41,937 nt of DNA, taken from assembly GCA_021792405.1 (NCBI GenBank), contig JAJYUU010000020.1, forward strand, positions 1-41,937. Reading direction: 5' to 3'. Under the pieces are notes generated by a model that worked only from the letters and a program-made list of their open reading frames with translations, made no database searches and was not told the origin of the DNA. The position numbers and the translations under genes are program-made. Positions 1 through 7,774 of this stretch are shown in pieces. The number at the start of each line of letters is the position of its first letter. Within the stretch, counting starts at the first letter, position 1. The stretch is from Actinomycetes bacterium. Its GTDB lineage: Bacteria > Actinomycetota > Actinomycetes > Streptosporangiales > Streptosporangiaceae.

Positions 1-501
1 GGCGCGTGCCTGCGAGGCCTCCACCTTGACCATGCCTGCGCTCCGGCGTTTGATGGCAGCTACGGAGAACCAGGCACCACCAAGATCAGCCTTACTCAAG
101 TCTCCACGGTTACAGGGGAATCCCGCTGCCTCGGTGCAGGCGGCCCGGTCTGCGGCTATGGCAGCCATCGCAGTAGCGCGGGCCAGCTGGTCGGTCAGCA
201 GCGCGCCGAGCCCGGCCAGGGCATCGGCGATCTCCTCCACCGGTACGCTCGCTTGGGGCATGATGACGCCGGCGCCGCCACGACGTTCCGGGGCCAGTGA
301 GGGCGCAATCGTGATAGCTTCCCGGCCGTCAACGGCTGCGTCGGCTGTGGTCATGAACGCGGCGAACAGAACCGGGACCGCGTCCCCGCAGCCGCGGGCG
401 AGCTGCCGCACGGCTTCGAACGCTTCGAGCCCCGCCGCGAGAGTGTCAGGCAGGCTGTCCGCCTCCCGCAGGCGCGTTGTGATGCTGCTGATCTCCGGCA
501 T
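1..501 (-). CDS. Unknown element-borne protein, C-terminus beyond left edge
   Basis: This open frame is absent from the ORF track because it has no stop inside the window. It starts at ATG 501 (MPEISSITTRLREAD...) behind an AGAGAGGTGG ribosome binding site and stays open for 167 codons to base 1. The visible part is alanine-rich and mostly helical, with no signal peptide and no motif that I recognise; a late stretch reads AACTEAAGFPCNRGDLSKAD. It follows the DUF2637 gene by 76 bp in the same direction and probably belongs to the same element operon. The plus-strand ORF 26-544 is its shadow. Function unknown. Confidence 0.6.
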   Translation of the reverse strand, partial: MPEISSITTRLREADSLPDTLAAGLEAFEAVRQLARGCGDAVPVLFAAFMTTADAAVDGREAITIAPSLAPERRGGAGVIMPQASVPVEEIADALAGLGALLTDQLARATAMAAIAADRAACTEAAGFPCNRGDLSKADLGGAWFSVAAIKRRSAGMVKVEASQARA

Positions 502-577
502 ACCGTCCACCTCTCTGCTTGCTGTGCGCGCTGGTTCAGGCTGACCCTGGGTCCCTGCGGGTTCGGCCCTCTTCTGG

Positions 578-1333
578 TCACGCTGCCTGGCCCTGGGTGA
601 GGCCGATGCTGTCGGCGATCAGGCGCAGGTGCTCGTTGGGAAACCGATGCCCATCACCGCGCAACTGCCGGGCCAGCATCCGCTGGCTCAGCCGCTCCCC
701 CCGGGCAGCGGCATCCTGATAGATGACGCTGGCAGCATCCAGCAGTCCCGGCTCAGGGGCTGTGCGGGTGCCGTCACCAGGCATGTCCAGATCGTCGCCG
801 GGCCGGGGAACCGGGGCGGCGCCGGCTGCGGAACGGCTGAACGGGCCGGCGCTGACCGGGGCCGCAGCCAGCGCCAGCACCGGCGCCTGTGTGCCTGCCC
901 CGGCGGTGGCGTTTGCCTGCTGGCGGGTCATCTTCAGGACCAGCAGCCCGACCGACAAGCCCGCGAACGCCGCCAGCGGGCTGGTCGCCGCGGTCAGCCG
1001 GTCAGCGAGGATGACCGGATGGCCGGGCAGCGCCTGGATGTGGCCGATGTTGCCTGCGACGCTGACCGCCAGCCCCGTCAGCGCGGTCGCCCACGGCCAC
1101 ATCCTTTGCCGGGCGGGCCACCCGTCCAGGTAGGCGACGTACAGGGCGAGTTCCCCGACCGCCAGGAACACGTCGATCTCGGCCGGCCAGGACATGGCCT
1201 GCCAGCCGCCCAGCCGGTGGTGCAACGCCCAGTCATACAAGCCCGCGTAACTGTGCGCGAGCGCGTTGACGCTCGCCGCGATAGCGATCACCCCGATCGA
1301 CAGCAGCGCAGCGCGGCGCGTCCTGGGGTTCAC
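578..1333 (-). CDS. DUF2637 membrane protein of integrative element
   Basis: 251 residues. The N-terminal half has four hydrophobic segments (about residues 8-28, 45-70, 80-97 and 110-132) containing [15 protein letters not shown] and the [13 protein letters not shown] loop, as in DUF2637 proteins of actinomycete conjugative elements and plasmids. The C-terminal half is soluble and Ala/Pro-rich, ending in a small helical region ([20 protein letters not shown]...). Such proteins usually sit near replication or transfer (FtsK-like) genes and are thought to help plasmid spread, but the exact role is unknown. The start is GTG 1333, overlapping the integrase stop as GTGA, so translation is probably coupled. 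Confidence 0.8.
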   Translation of the reverse strand: MNPRTRRAALLSIGVIAIAASVNALAHSYAGLYDWALHHRLGGWQAMSWPAEIDVFLAVGELALYVAYLDGWPARQRMWPWATALTGLAVSVAGNIGHIQALPGHPVILADRLTAATSPLAAFAGLSVGLLVLKMTRQQANATAGAGTQAPVLALAAAPVSAGPFSRSAAGAAPVPRPGDDLDMPGDGTRTAPEPGLLDAASVIYQDAAARGERLSQRMLARQLRGDGHRFPNEHLRLIADSIGLTQGQAA

Positions 1334-2697
1334 GCTGACCTCCTCGGCCGCCGGGCGGCAGGTTTGGCGCTCCGGCTGCGGATCCGGGTGAATGCCTCGA
1401 CGGCGGTCTCGTCGGCGTCGGGCAGGGTGTGCAGGTACCGCTGAGTAGTCATGATCGACCCGTGACCAAGGCGTTCCTTGACGACCTGCAGGTCTGCCCC
1501 GCCCGCGAGCAGCCAGGACGCGTGCGAATGGCGAAGATCATGAAACCGGGGCAACTCCGTCAAGCCCGCGGCTTCGCAGGCTGGGTGCCAGATCATGCGC
1601 CGGAACCAGTTGCGGCCGATGTGCTCGTCGCCATCTGCCCAATGCGGCGGGCGCGGTGTTGCGCCACCGGCTGCCCGGCGCTGAGCCCGGTAGTCGGCGA
1701 AGGCGCGCCGGCAGTGCGGGCACCGGCACGCCCCTGCGTTGTATGCGCTGAGAGTCCCGTGCCGGTACCGGCGGCCAGCGTCGTTGGGCTCAGTGAACCC
1801 GACGACCCCAGGCTCGGGGACCACGCACAAGGACGCGGGTACTGCGGCGCGCCGGGAGAACAGCAGGCCGTCCGGGCCCAGGCCGCGGGCCGTGATGTAG
1901 GACTTGAGCTTCGCGGCTATCTGCGGGCTGAGCTTGAGCCGCCGATACTCCTTGTCTTTGGGGTAGAGCTTGACCAGGAACCGTCGGCCGTCGGGGTGAA
2001 ACTCCCTGTTGACCTCGATCACCTTGCGGCTCACCGTCAGCATCCGGGTGGCAAGGTCAAGGTCGCGGACCCGCAGTTCTGCCAGCTCGCCCCACCGCAG
2101 CCCGCTTTCGATCGCGGTCTCGACCAGCAGCTGTGTGCCGGCATCGGGCAGCGCCGCGTAGAGGACTTCGAACTGTTCCGGGGTGATGATGGTCCGCACC
2201 GTGGCGGGCACGGTGGGGATCTTCACGCCGCGGCACGGATGAATATGGGTGACCTGATCATTCAGCGCGGTCGTGAAGATTGAGCTGAGGATCGAGGTCT
2301 TGCAGTACTGGATTGTCCATGCCGACTGGCCCTCTCGCTGCATCCTGGCGATCCATTCGCGGATGTGCTCGGGAAATATGTCAGTCATGCGCATCGGGCC
2401 AAACACCGGGAAGATATAGGCACCCAGATAGTAGGTGTATTTCTCCCGTGTCGTGGGCTCCAGGACGTGGTTGGGCAGCCAGCGCTCCTCGACGTACTTG
2501 CGGAACGTCTGGCGTCCGCGTGCCGGGTCGCCGACCCGGCCCTGCCGCAGCTCTGCCTCGGCGTTCTGCCAGGCCTTGTCCGCGGCCCGCTCGCTGCCGA
2601 AGGTTCCCGCGGAGCGTTCCGAACCGCGCAGGTCCGCGTAGACGGCGGTGTACCTCGGCTTGCCGTTCCGGCCGATCCGCTTCTTGGCGTACCCCAT
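1330..2697 (-). CDS. int: Tyrosine site-specific integrase
   Basis: 455 residues. An arm-binding-like N-terminus (about 1-60) and a SAM-like core-binding domain (about 62-160) precede the catalytic domain. Catalytic residues visible are Arg201 (SGLRWGE), the H386-x-x-R389 box (HDLRHSHAS), the LGHGS box and the nucleophile Tyr421 (TTQRYLHT). It should recombine the tRNA-Glu attachment site 150 bp upstream. Odd feature: residues about 285-355, between the first Arg and the HxxR box, hold an insert with the cysteine motif CRCPHC in the context [19 protein letters not shown], resembling small Cys-pair modules of actinobacterial phage proteins. The C-terminal tail is basic. The ATG at 2697 has an imperfect GAGGCTCTCGCCG leader. 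Confidence 0.93.
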   Translation of the reverse strand: MGYAKKRIGRNGKPRYTAVYADLRGSERSAGTFGSERAADKAWQNAEAELRQGRVGDPARGRQTFRKYVEERWLPNHVLEPTTREKYTYYLGAYIFPVFGPMRMTDIFPEHIREWIARMQREGQSAWTIQYCKTSILSSIFTTALNDQVTHIHPCRGVKIPTVPATVRTIITPEQFEVLYAALPDAGTQLLVETAIESGLRWGELAELRVRDLDLATRMLTVSRKVIEVNREFHPDGRRFLVKLYPKDKEYRRLKLSPQIAAKLKSYITARGLGPDGLLFSRRAAVPASLCVVPEPGVVGFTEPNDAGRRYRHGTLSAYNAGACRCPHCRRAFADYRAQRRAAGGATPRPPHWADGDEHIGRNWFRRMIWHPACEAAGLTELPRFHDLRHSHASWLLAGGADLQVVKERLGHGSIMTTQRYLHTLPDADETAVEAFTRIRSRSAKPAARRPRRSA

Positions 2698-2850
2698 CGG
2701 CGAGAGCCTCCGTGATCATCTGTCCGTCATTTGTCCGTGGACCCGGCGGCACCGCAGGACACGAATAAACATTGACCGGCACTTAAATTATTGTCCTGAC
2801 CAGGAGCTTAGCGAAGAAAGGCCAGAACGGCTAAGAAGAAATGTGAACGG

Positions 2851-2902
2851 AAATCCGCCCTCTCAAGGCGGTAGCGCCGGTTCAAATCCGGTCGGGGCTA
2901 CA
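2851..2902 (+). other. attR: 3' fragment of tRNA-Glu(CTC)
   Basis: The bases form the anticodon arm (CCGCC stem, CTCTCAA loop with CTC anticodon, GGCGG stem at 2855-2871), variable bases, a T-arm with TTCAAAT loop, and the 3' acceptor strand ending at about 2900. The 5' half (acceptor 5' strand and D arm) is absent; upstream bases 2762-2850 are AT-rich and do not fold into it. This is the duplicated core expected where an integrase inserts into a tRNA 3' end. The 150 bp between it and the integrase start probably contain arm-type integrase sites and the int promoter. The TAG stop of the vapC remnant falls in the fragment. Confidence 0.85.
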
Positions 2903-3247
2903 GAGGTAGCAGCAGGTCAAGGGCCTGGTCGCCGGTCGCGGCGATCAGGCCTTGATCATTTGTCATTGGTTTGTCATCGAGTTCGGCCGTCCCCTGGCGG
3001 TCGCAGATGGCATCGGATGTCAGCAAGCGGACGTCTGCAGTGTGACCCGGCGCTGCGGCGAGCTTTCCGTCGTCGGTGAGCAGCGGGAGGCCGAGGGACT
3101 CGGCGAGCGCGATGTACATCGCGTGGTAGGCGCAGAGGCTGTAGCGCATCTCGAATGCCCGTGCCTGCAGCGCTGGCGGAGCAGTTCGTTACCTGGCTGG
3201 TTGGCGAGCAGCCGGATGACGATCGAGCAGTCCACGACGCATGTCAC
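2898..3247 (-). pseudogene. Broken vapC (PIN-domain toxin), internally deleted
   Basis: From GTG 3247 the frame reads VTCVVDCSIVIRLLANQPGN, the typical PIN N-terminus with its first acidic residue. At about 3170-3185 the homology jumps, with a one-base frame change, to the C-terminal part (FEMRYSLCAYHAMYIALAES, then LPLLTDDGKLAAAPGH). Some 40-50 residues of the middle are missing relative to a 130-residue VapC. In the usual AYDAMYVALAE motif the metal-binding Asp is His here (AYHAMY). The gene therefore lost activity twice over. An upstream stretch (about 3255-3400) in another frame reads like the tail of a small protein, perhaps the lost antitoxin, but I cannot confirm that. Confidence 0.75.
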
Positions 3248-3410
3248 CGTCGGCCGTCCGCCATGAAGGAGCGCAGGGAGGCGCTGGGATCTGGATCGCG
3301 CTGAGCAGTAGCTGCCTGACACCCTCGTCCGCATCCTCCTGGCCGACCAGGTCGGCTAGGAGTCGGACGAGCCAGCGCTCACCAGACGCACAGCGGCAAT
3401 ACCCAGGTAC

Positions 3411-3423
3411 GACTATGGTAGTC
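3411..3423. promoter_or_regulatory. Likely VapB operator overlapping the vapBC -10
   Basis: GACTA-TGG-TAGTC is a perfect inverted repeat ending 8 bases before the vapB ATG. It contains TATGGT, a plausible -10 hexamer, placed so that transcription would start at or just before the ATG. No Shine-Dalgarno is seen, so the message may be leaderless. Ribbon-helix-helix antitoxins commonly autoregulate through such short palindromes; that role is inferred here. Confidence 0.45.
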
Positions 3424-3430
3424 TGTCGGT

Positions 3431-3658
3431 ATGACTACGAAGCTGGCTGTGAGCCTGCCCGATGAACTGGCTGAACAGGCACGGCAGGCAGTGCGCGACG
3501 GCCGGGCTGCCTCGGTCTCTGCTTACATCGCCGATGCTATGGCGCAGTCGTCCCGGACGAGGTCGATCACACGCCTGGTAGCTGACATGCGTGCCGAGGA
3601 CGGGCAACCCGGCGAGGAAGACTACGCGTGGGCTCGCCGGGCGCTGGGAGTCGAGTGA
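3431..3658 (+). CDS. Ribbon-helix-helix antitoxin, VapB type
   Basis: 75 residues. The N-terminus MTTKLAVSLPDELAEQARQA is a beta strand followed by the first helix of a ribbon-helix-helix DNA-binding fold; the second helix is SVSAYIADAMAQ. The C-terminal third (about 48-75) is acidic (AEDGQPGEEDYAWARRAL), as expected for the part that wraps and inhibits a cognate PIN toxin. It overlaps the toxin start by 4 bp (GTGA), so the two proteins are translationally coupled, and it probably represses its own promoter through the palindrome just upstream. Intact; no sign of decay, unlike its neighbours. Confidence 0.85.
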   Translation: MTTKLAVSLPDELAEQARQAVRDGRAASVSAYIADAMAQSSRTRSITRLVADMRAEDGQPGEEDYAWARRALGVE

Positions 3659-4035
3659 CCAGCGCGATCACGTTCGATGCCGGTGCGCTGATCGCGATCG
3701 AGCGCCGCAATCGGAGGATGCAGGCCTTGCTAGAGGAGCTCGACCGGCGGGACTGGCAAGTCGCGGTGCCCGCAGGCGCGGTCGCGCAGGCCTGGCGCGG
3801 CGGACCGCGCCAGGCGCGGATCGCAGCGCTGCTCAGCGATGAGCGCACGGAGGTTGTCGCCCTGGACGACACGGTTGCTCGCGCTGTCGGGTTGCTGTGC
3901 GGCAGGTCTGGCCACGCCGATGTGGTAGATGTGTCGGTTGCCCTCTGCGCGCGGCAGCGGAATCTGCATGTCGTTACCTCCGACCCGGAGGATCTGCGGG
4001 CCGTCGACGACGCGCTCATCCTCCACGTACCTTGA
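3655..4035 (+). CDS. PIN-domain ribonuclease toxin, VapC type
   Basis: 126 residues from GTG 3655; the track ORF begins upstream at 3628 inside the antitoxin, and the GTGA overlap argues for 3655. Acidic residues of the PIN fold are visible in ITFDAGALIAIERR (first Asp), HADVVDVSVAL (central Asp) and VTSDPEDLRAV (C-terminal Asp). VPAGAVAQAWRGGPRQARI is typical of the actinobacterial subfamily in which helix 3 carries the WRGG signature. Known PIN toxins cleave tRNA or rRNA when the labile antitoxin is lost; this target is unknown. It forms an intact toxin-antitoxin operon with the preceding gene, next to an integrated element. Confidence 0.88.
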   Translation: MTSAITFDAGALIAIERRNRRMQALLEELDRRDWQVAVPAGAVAQAWRGGPRQARIAALLSDERTEVVALDDTVARAVGLLCGRSGHADVVDVSVALCARQRNLHVVTSDPEDLRAVDDALILHVP

Positions 4036-4099
4036 CGGCGCCGCAGCGGGCCGGCCACTAGCGAGAGGCGCTGGGTCAGGTCGTGCAGGGCCAGCCGGT

Positions 4100-4270
4100 C
4101 AGGATCGAGACCGTCAACCTCTACGGTTGAGCAGCTCCTCGAGCTGGTCGCGCGTGTTGGCGAGCCTGCGGTCGCGTCGTGGTTGCGGGCGGAGGCGGCG
4201 AGCGCGGCGCGGGCTTCGGGGTAGGCCAGCCGGCTGGCCAGAGCGGTGTCGCAGCCGTACACTAAGACGG
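4100..4270 (-). pseudogene. Remnant of a second PIN-domain toxin
   Basis: On the minus strand about 4190-4262 reads CDTALASRLAYPEARAALAA followed by SARNHD, which matches the middle helix region of another common actinobacterial VapC subfamily. Downstream pieces fall in different frames (RLANTRDQLEELL in one, VEVDGLDPDRLALHDL in another), implying at least two frameshifts. The N-terminal strand with the first catalytic Asp is missing. The rest of 4036-4458 shows no supported gene. Recognition rests on a short segment, so the call is tentative. Confidence 0.5.
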
Positions 4271-4458
4271 TCCTGCGTATGTACGCTTCATGTGCCACTG
4301 GCAAGCGCCATGAAGAGCCGAGGCCGGGTGGCGCGCGTCTCGGCCAGACGCGCTCTAGCAGCTCCTGGTGTGCTGGTACGGCGGAGCATGCGGCGGTCGT
4401 TGATGGCTACCGGAGTTCGCCGCGTGCTCCAAGCTGTCTCCACGGCAGGCGCGGGCTG

Positions 4459-5519
4459 TCAGTCGCGGAGGAGGTTGGCGACTCGTTCGGCTGCGGTGAG
4501 CTCCGGGGCCTCGAACGGTCGCTGAGTCAGTTCCTCTGCGAGCAGGATGTAGCGGGTTGCGGTCGCGATACGGAGTTCGTCGGTCATGACGGGGGCCTCT
4601 CCGTCGCCGCGGAATCCTCGCTCTGCCATCCACTCTCGCAGCGGCTCCTTGTCGAGTGCTCGCTGATCCTTGTTCTGCCGGAAGAGCTCGTGCGAAGCCC
4701 GTCGGGCATCGGGTTGCCGGCAATGTTCCGCGCGCCCGCCTGGTAGTTGAACCACAACGATGTCTTCGTTACGCCCGTGATGTAGGCGCGGACGACGAAT
4801 TCAAGCGGCACCGGAGCGCACTCGCGGACGCGCACGACGTTGGGGTCAGGGACCTCCAGGAGGTGGTTCGGGACGATGTCGGAGGTGGCGTCGAACCAGT
4901 AGTTCGCTATCAGGTTGAGGACCTGTCCCTTGAACGGGATAGTCCCGAGGAGCCGGTCGACCGCCGACAACCTGTCGGTGGTCACGATGGTGCGAACGTC
5001 GCCGTCGACGTAGCTGTCACGCACTTTGCCCTCGTGGCGGGCACCAAGGTGACCGAAGTCCGTTCGCTCCAGCGTGCCCAGCAGTTCCCTCGCAATCCTG
5101 TCGCCGGAGAGCATTGGCGTCCCTTCTCCGGTCCGCAGCGGTGACCCCATGACGTCCTCCCTCTCGATCAGCCGGTCTATTGCGTTGACCCGGCCAGCCG
5201 CCCGCCGGGCGGCCTCCGTCAGGCGCCGACGGTGCTCGACCAGCCGCGCCCGTCGCGTGCCTCGATCAGTGGCGTCGACGATGGCGGCGACATCCTCCAG
5301 CGGCATGCCGACGTCCCGCAACGCGGCAAGGGCGCGCGCTCGCGGCAGCTGGCGCAGCCCGTAGCGGCGGTAGCCGGTGCGATCATCGACCTCGGCCGGC
5401 ACGAGCAGGCCGACCTGGTGGTAGTGCCGCAACGTCTCAGCCGTCAGCCCCGACAGCTGCGCGAACGCGCCGACACCAACCAACTCGCCTGAGGCTGAGT
5501 CCACACCAGCAGGATCCAA
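4459..5519 (-). pseudogene. MerR regulator fused to SAICAR synthetase-like domain, disrupted
   Basis: From TTG 5519 (a downstream GTG is possible) the frame opens with a MerR helix-turn-helix ([20 protein letters not shown], then TGYRRYG) and the dimer helix ending IDRLIERED (about residues 13-125). Without a stop it continues into a SAICAR synthetase (PurC) N-domain: [66 protein letters not shown] (about 150-280). At about 4700 homology breaks off. The PurC C-terminus resumes in a different frame as [19 protein letters not shown] and RYILLAEELTQRPFE, stopping at 4459. Roughly 100 residues, including the LVDTKxEFG region of PurC, are lost, so the enzyme should be dead. The MerR half could still be made. 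Confidence 0.8.
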
Positions 5520-5938
5520 CCCTCGGCCGCCCGAGAGTCAAGGCGCGACCGTTAGCTAGTGCGCAAATCTCGTCTGCATCCCGGCCGCCGCCTGGCGGAC
5601 TCCCATCCGGGTCGCGCCCGTAGGAGCGAGACCTGATCCGGCCTGTCCTGATTCCGGGTCACATGGGTGCCTTTCCCGCTACCTTGGTTGGCCAGGGAGC
5701 ACCACGGTGGATGCCGGGCACCCGGAGTTCGCTCGGCACCGCCTCGCGGGGCCGGATAGTCTTCGGTACGGTATCAGCGGCTGGCCCGGCGAACGCGATA
5801 AGGCTTTCCACAACTGCTGGCAAAGAGCTTCTAATTTGAGCAAATTATTACTTTTAGCTCACTGTAGGTTGGTACACCGCCCAGCGACGCTCCGGGACGG
5901 CCGGACTCCCGCGGGCCTACCCGAAGGGAGTCACTAGC
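5520..5938. other. Non-coding stretch before the glycosyltransferase gene
   Basis: No coding potential is supported. The right half is strikingly AT-rich around 5828-5875 and carries the palindromes described separately. The left half is ordinary GC-rich DNA. It separates the leftward MerR-PurC remnant from the rightward envelope genes, so it probably holds divergent promoters. The ORF 5707-5937 in the track has no recognisable product and spans the AT-rich promoter-like segment. Confidence 0.6.
5825..5860. promoter_or_regulatory. AT-rich nested palindromes, candidate operator/promoter
   Basis: TAATTTG-AG-CAAATTA (5832-5847) is a perfect 7-bp-arm inverted repeat. It lies within a wider GAGCT...AGCTC pair (5825-5829 and 5856-5860). 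The local AT content contrasts with about 70% GC around it. It lies about 90 bp before the glycosyltransferase start, where a repressor or activator site would be expected. The binding protein is unknown; the neighbouring MerR-like remnant is one candidate. Confidence 0.45.
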
Positions 5939-6838
5939 GTGCCGATGAGCGAGCGGCCATGCCTTGTCCGGCCTGATGGCCGCCCGGACGACAGCCACCC
6001 GCGGTTCAGCGTCGTGATTCCTGCCTACAACGAGGCCGAGTTGCTTGGCAGCTGCCTCGATTCACTGCTGGCGCAGGACTTCCGCGATCCGTACGAGATC
6101 ATCGTGGTGGATAACAACAGTACCGACGCGACTGCGGACGTCGCCCGGTCGCGTGGCGTGACGGTCGTGCACGAGCCGAGGCCAGGCGTGTGCTCGGCCC
6201 GGCAGTGCGGCACGACTGCGGCTCGGGGCGAGATCGTTGTCTCCACCGATGCCGACACGACTTTCGGCGGCGACTGGCTGTCCCGGATTGACCGTGCCTT
6301 CCGGGACGACCCGGCGCGGATAGCGGTGGCCGGGCCATGCCGCTTCGCGGACCCGCCGTGGTGGGGCCGCGCGTATGCCGCGGTCCTGTTCGCCATTGTC
6401 AGCCTCGTGGCCAGGCTGACCGGCCGGGTCCTGTACGTGACCGCTACCAACATCGCGTTCCGCAAGAGCGAGTGGCCCGGCTACGACACCGAGGCAACTC
6501 AGGGCGGCGACGAGCTCGACCTGCTCCGGCGGCTGCGCTCCCGCGGGCCGGTCGCGTTCGTGCTCAGCAACCCGACGTTCACCTCGTCGCGTCGGCTGCG
6601 CCGGGGACTGGCCTACAACATCGTGGTGACGTGCCTGTACTATTACGTGCTCGGATACGCCGTGAACCGGCTGGCCGGCCGCCGGATCGTCGGAATGGCG
6701 CCGGCCTTCCGGGCCACGGCTGCCGGCCACGGAACAGTCCGGCGGAAGGTGCGGGCGGTCGCGAGCCTCAGCGTCGGGCTTGCCTTCTGCGTGGCCTTCG
6801 GTGATCTGGCCGTGCACCTGGTCAAGGCAGCACTGTGA
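5939..6838 (+). CDS. Family 2 glycosyltransferase, membrane-associated
   Basis: 299 residues. The GT-A fold N-terminus shows FSVVIPAYNEAELLG, IIVVDNNSTDATAD and the metal-binding STDADT motif (about residue 103), followed by an acceptor-side QGGDELDLLRRL segment (about 183-194). Hydrophobic stretches at about 140-158, 222-242 and 276-296 suggest membrane attachment. It should transfer a sugar from a nucleotide donor to a lipid or polysaccharide acceptor at the cytoplasmic face; the substrate cannot be read from sequence. GTG 5939 was chosen because CCGAAGGGAG lies about 10 bases upstream; ATG 5945 is an alternative. Its stop overlaps the deacetylase start (GTGA), so the two products probably act on the same glycan. 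Confidence 0.88.
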   Translation: MPMSERPCLVRPDGRPDDSHPRFSVVIPAYNEAELLGSCLDSLLAQDFRDPYEIIVVDNNSTDATADVARSRGVTVVHEPRPGVCSARQCGTTAARGEIVVSTDADTTFGGDWLSRIDRAFRDDPARIAVAGPCRFADPPWWGRAYAAVLFAIVSLVARLTGRVLYVTATNIAFRKSEWPGYDTEATQGGDELDLLRRLRSRGPVAFVLSNPTFTSSRRLRRGLAYNIVVTCLYYYVLGYAVNRLAGRRIVGMAPAFRATAAGHGTVRRKVRAVASLSVGLAFCVAFGDLAVHLVKAAL

Positions 6839-7608
6839 CCAGCGCGGCCCGGCTGCGGTGGCCAGCGGCGGGCGCCGCGGTGCCCGTGGCGGGAGCCGCA
6901 GTGGCCGCGGCCGCTTACTGGTTCCTCATGTCGCCTTACTCGCAGGCGCTCGGACCGTTCCCGTACCGGGGAGCCAGACCCGACAAGGTCGTGGCGCTCA
7001 CGTTCGACGACGGCCCGAACGAGCCTTATACCTCGCAGCTCGCGGACTTCCTCGCGCAGCGTCAGATCAGGGCCACGTTCTTCCAGGTCGGCCGGGCCGT
7101 GCTGCGCCACCCCGAGGTGTCCAGGAGGCTTCTTGCCGATGGCCATGTCATCGGGAACCACAGCTTCACGCACGAGTTCACCAACTGCCTGAGCCCGCGA
7201 GCGGTCGCCGAGGAAGTGCGCTTGGGTCAGGAGGCCCTGGCCACGATCGGCCTGTCACCCGCCCTGTACCGGCCGCCGTGGCTGCTTCGGATTCCGGCCC
7301 TTCGCGGAGTCCTGGCCGACTACGGCTTGCAGGCCGTCTCCGGCGAGTTCTGCCATCCGCTCGAGGTGTTCCAGCCACGCGCACAGCTGATCGCCGACCG
7401 CGTCCTCGCTAAGGCACGACCTAATTCCATCGTCATCTTCCACGATGGGTACGACGGGCACGCGGGGAACCGGGCCAGCACCGTCGCGGCCGTCGAAATA
7501 GTCGTCGACCGGCTCAGCCGGGACGGATATCGCTTCGTCACCGTCGACGAACTCCTCGGCGTCCCTGCCTACCAGCAGCAGGAGCCAGCGCTGAGGGCCG
7601 TCGGCTAA
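6835..7608 (+). CDS. Membrane-anchored NodB-type polysaccharide deacetylase
   Basis: 257 residues. An N-terminal hydrophobic segment (about 10-32) acts as signal anchor, placing the enzyme outside. The NodB domain has motif 1 TFDDGP (catalytic base and metal Asp), motif 2 HSFTH (metal-binding His pair), motif 3 RPPW and a C-terminal IVIFHDG motif with the catalytic His. All expected residues are present, so an active metal-dependent de-N-acetylase (peptidoglycan, chitin-like or exopolysaccharide GlcNAc) is expected. It is translationally coupled to the glycosyltransferase, suggesting synthesis followed by deacetylation of one polymer. The start is GTG 6835 in the 4-bp overlap. Confidence 0.92.
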   Translation: MTSAARLRWPAAGAAVPVAGAAVAAAAYWFLMSPYSQALGPFPYRGARPDKVVALTFDDGPNEPYTSQLADFLAQRQIRATFFQVGRAVLRHPEVSRRLLADGHVIGNHSFTHEFTNCLSPRAVAEEVRLGQEALATIGLSPALYRPPWLLRIPALRGVLADYGLQAVSGEFCHPLEVFQPRAQLIADRVLAKARPNSIVIFHDGYDGHAGNRASTVAAVEIVVDRLSRDGYRFVTVDELLGVPAYQQQEPALRAVG

Positions 7609-7661
7609 CCGCCCGGGCCCCGGAGTTCGGAGCAAATGCGCGGCCCGCGTGGGAATCGCTG

Positions 7662-7774
7662 TAATATGCGGTTTTTGCGGCCGTCGTCAGTCGGCAGACT
7701 GGTGCGCGCGCAGCGCGCAGGCGACCGCCGCGTCAGTGCCTCCGGGCCTTGGAACGTCGCTAGACAGGAGAGTC
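7662..7774 (+). promoter_or_regulatory. Candidate promoter and structured 5' UTR of the lysozyme gene
   Basis: TAATAT (7662-7667) is a good -10 hexamer in GC-rich DNA; no clear -35 is seen. The predicted leader is about 100 nt and contains TGCGCGC-GCA-GCGCGCA (7703-7719), a strong 7-bp hairpin. I looked for c-di-AMP (ydaO) riboswitch hallmarks, frequent before actinobacterial wall hydrolases, and did not see them. Confidence 0.4.

Larger units (their letters stand above)
1..2900. mobile_element. Right end of an AICE-type integrative element
   Basis: Three leftward genes (unknown ORF, DUF2637 membrane protein, tyrosine integrase) end at a 3' fragment of tRNA-Glu(CTC). Elements that insert into the 3' part of a tRNA restore the full tRNA at one end and leave a 3' copy at the other. 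Here the fragment lies on the plus strand at the right border, so the intact tRNA and the rest of the element (replication and transfer genes) should lie left of the window. DUF2637 proteins are common in actinomycete integrative conjugative elements. The integrase lies next to the att site but reads away from it. No excisionase gene is visible. Element type is inferred. Confidence 0.75.

Noticed and set aside
629-1444. 271-residue plus-strand ORF in the element
   Set aside because: Shadow of the DUF2637 gene and of the integrase end; no recognisable domain.
3929-4746. Plus-strand ORFs across 3929-4525 and 4246-4746
   Set aside because: No family resemblance; they overlie PIN and PurC remnants that read on the minus strand.
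5707-5937. 76-residue ORF before the glycosyltransferase
   Set aside because: Runs through the AT-rich operator-like region; no ribosome binding site or recognisable product.
7609-7774. c-di-AMP (ydaO-type) riboswitch before the lysozyme gene
   Set aside because: Leader is too short and lacks the conserved segments; only a simple hairpin is present.
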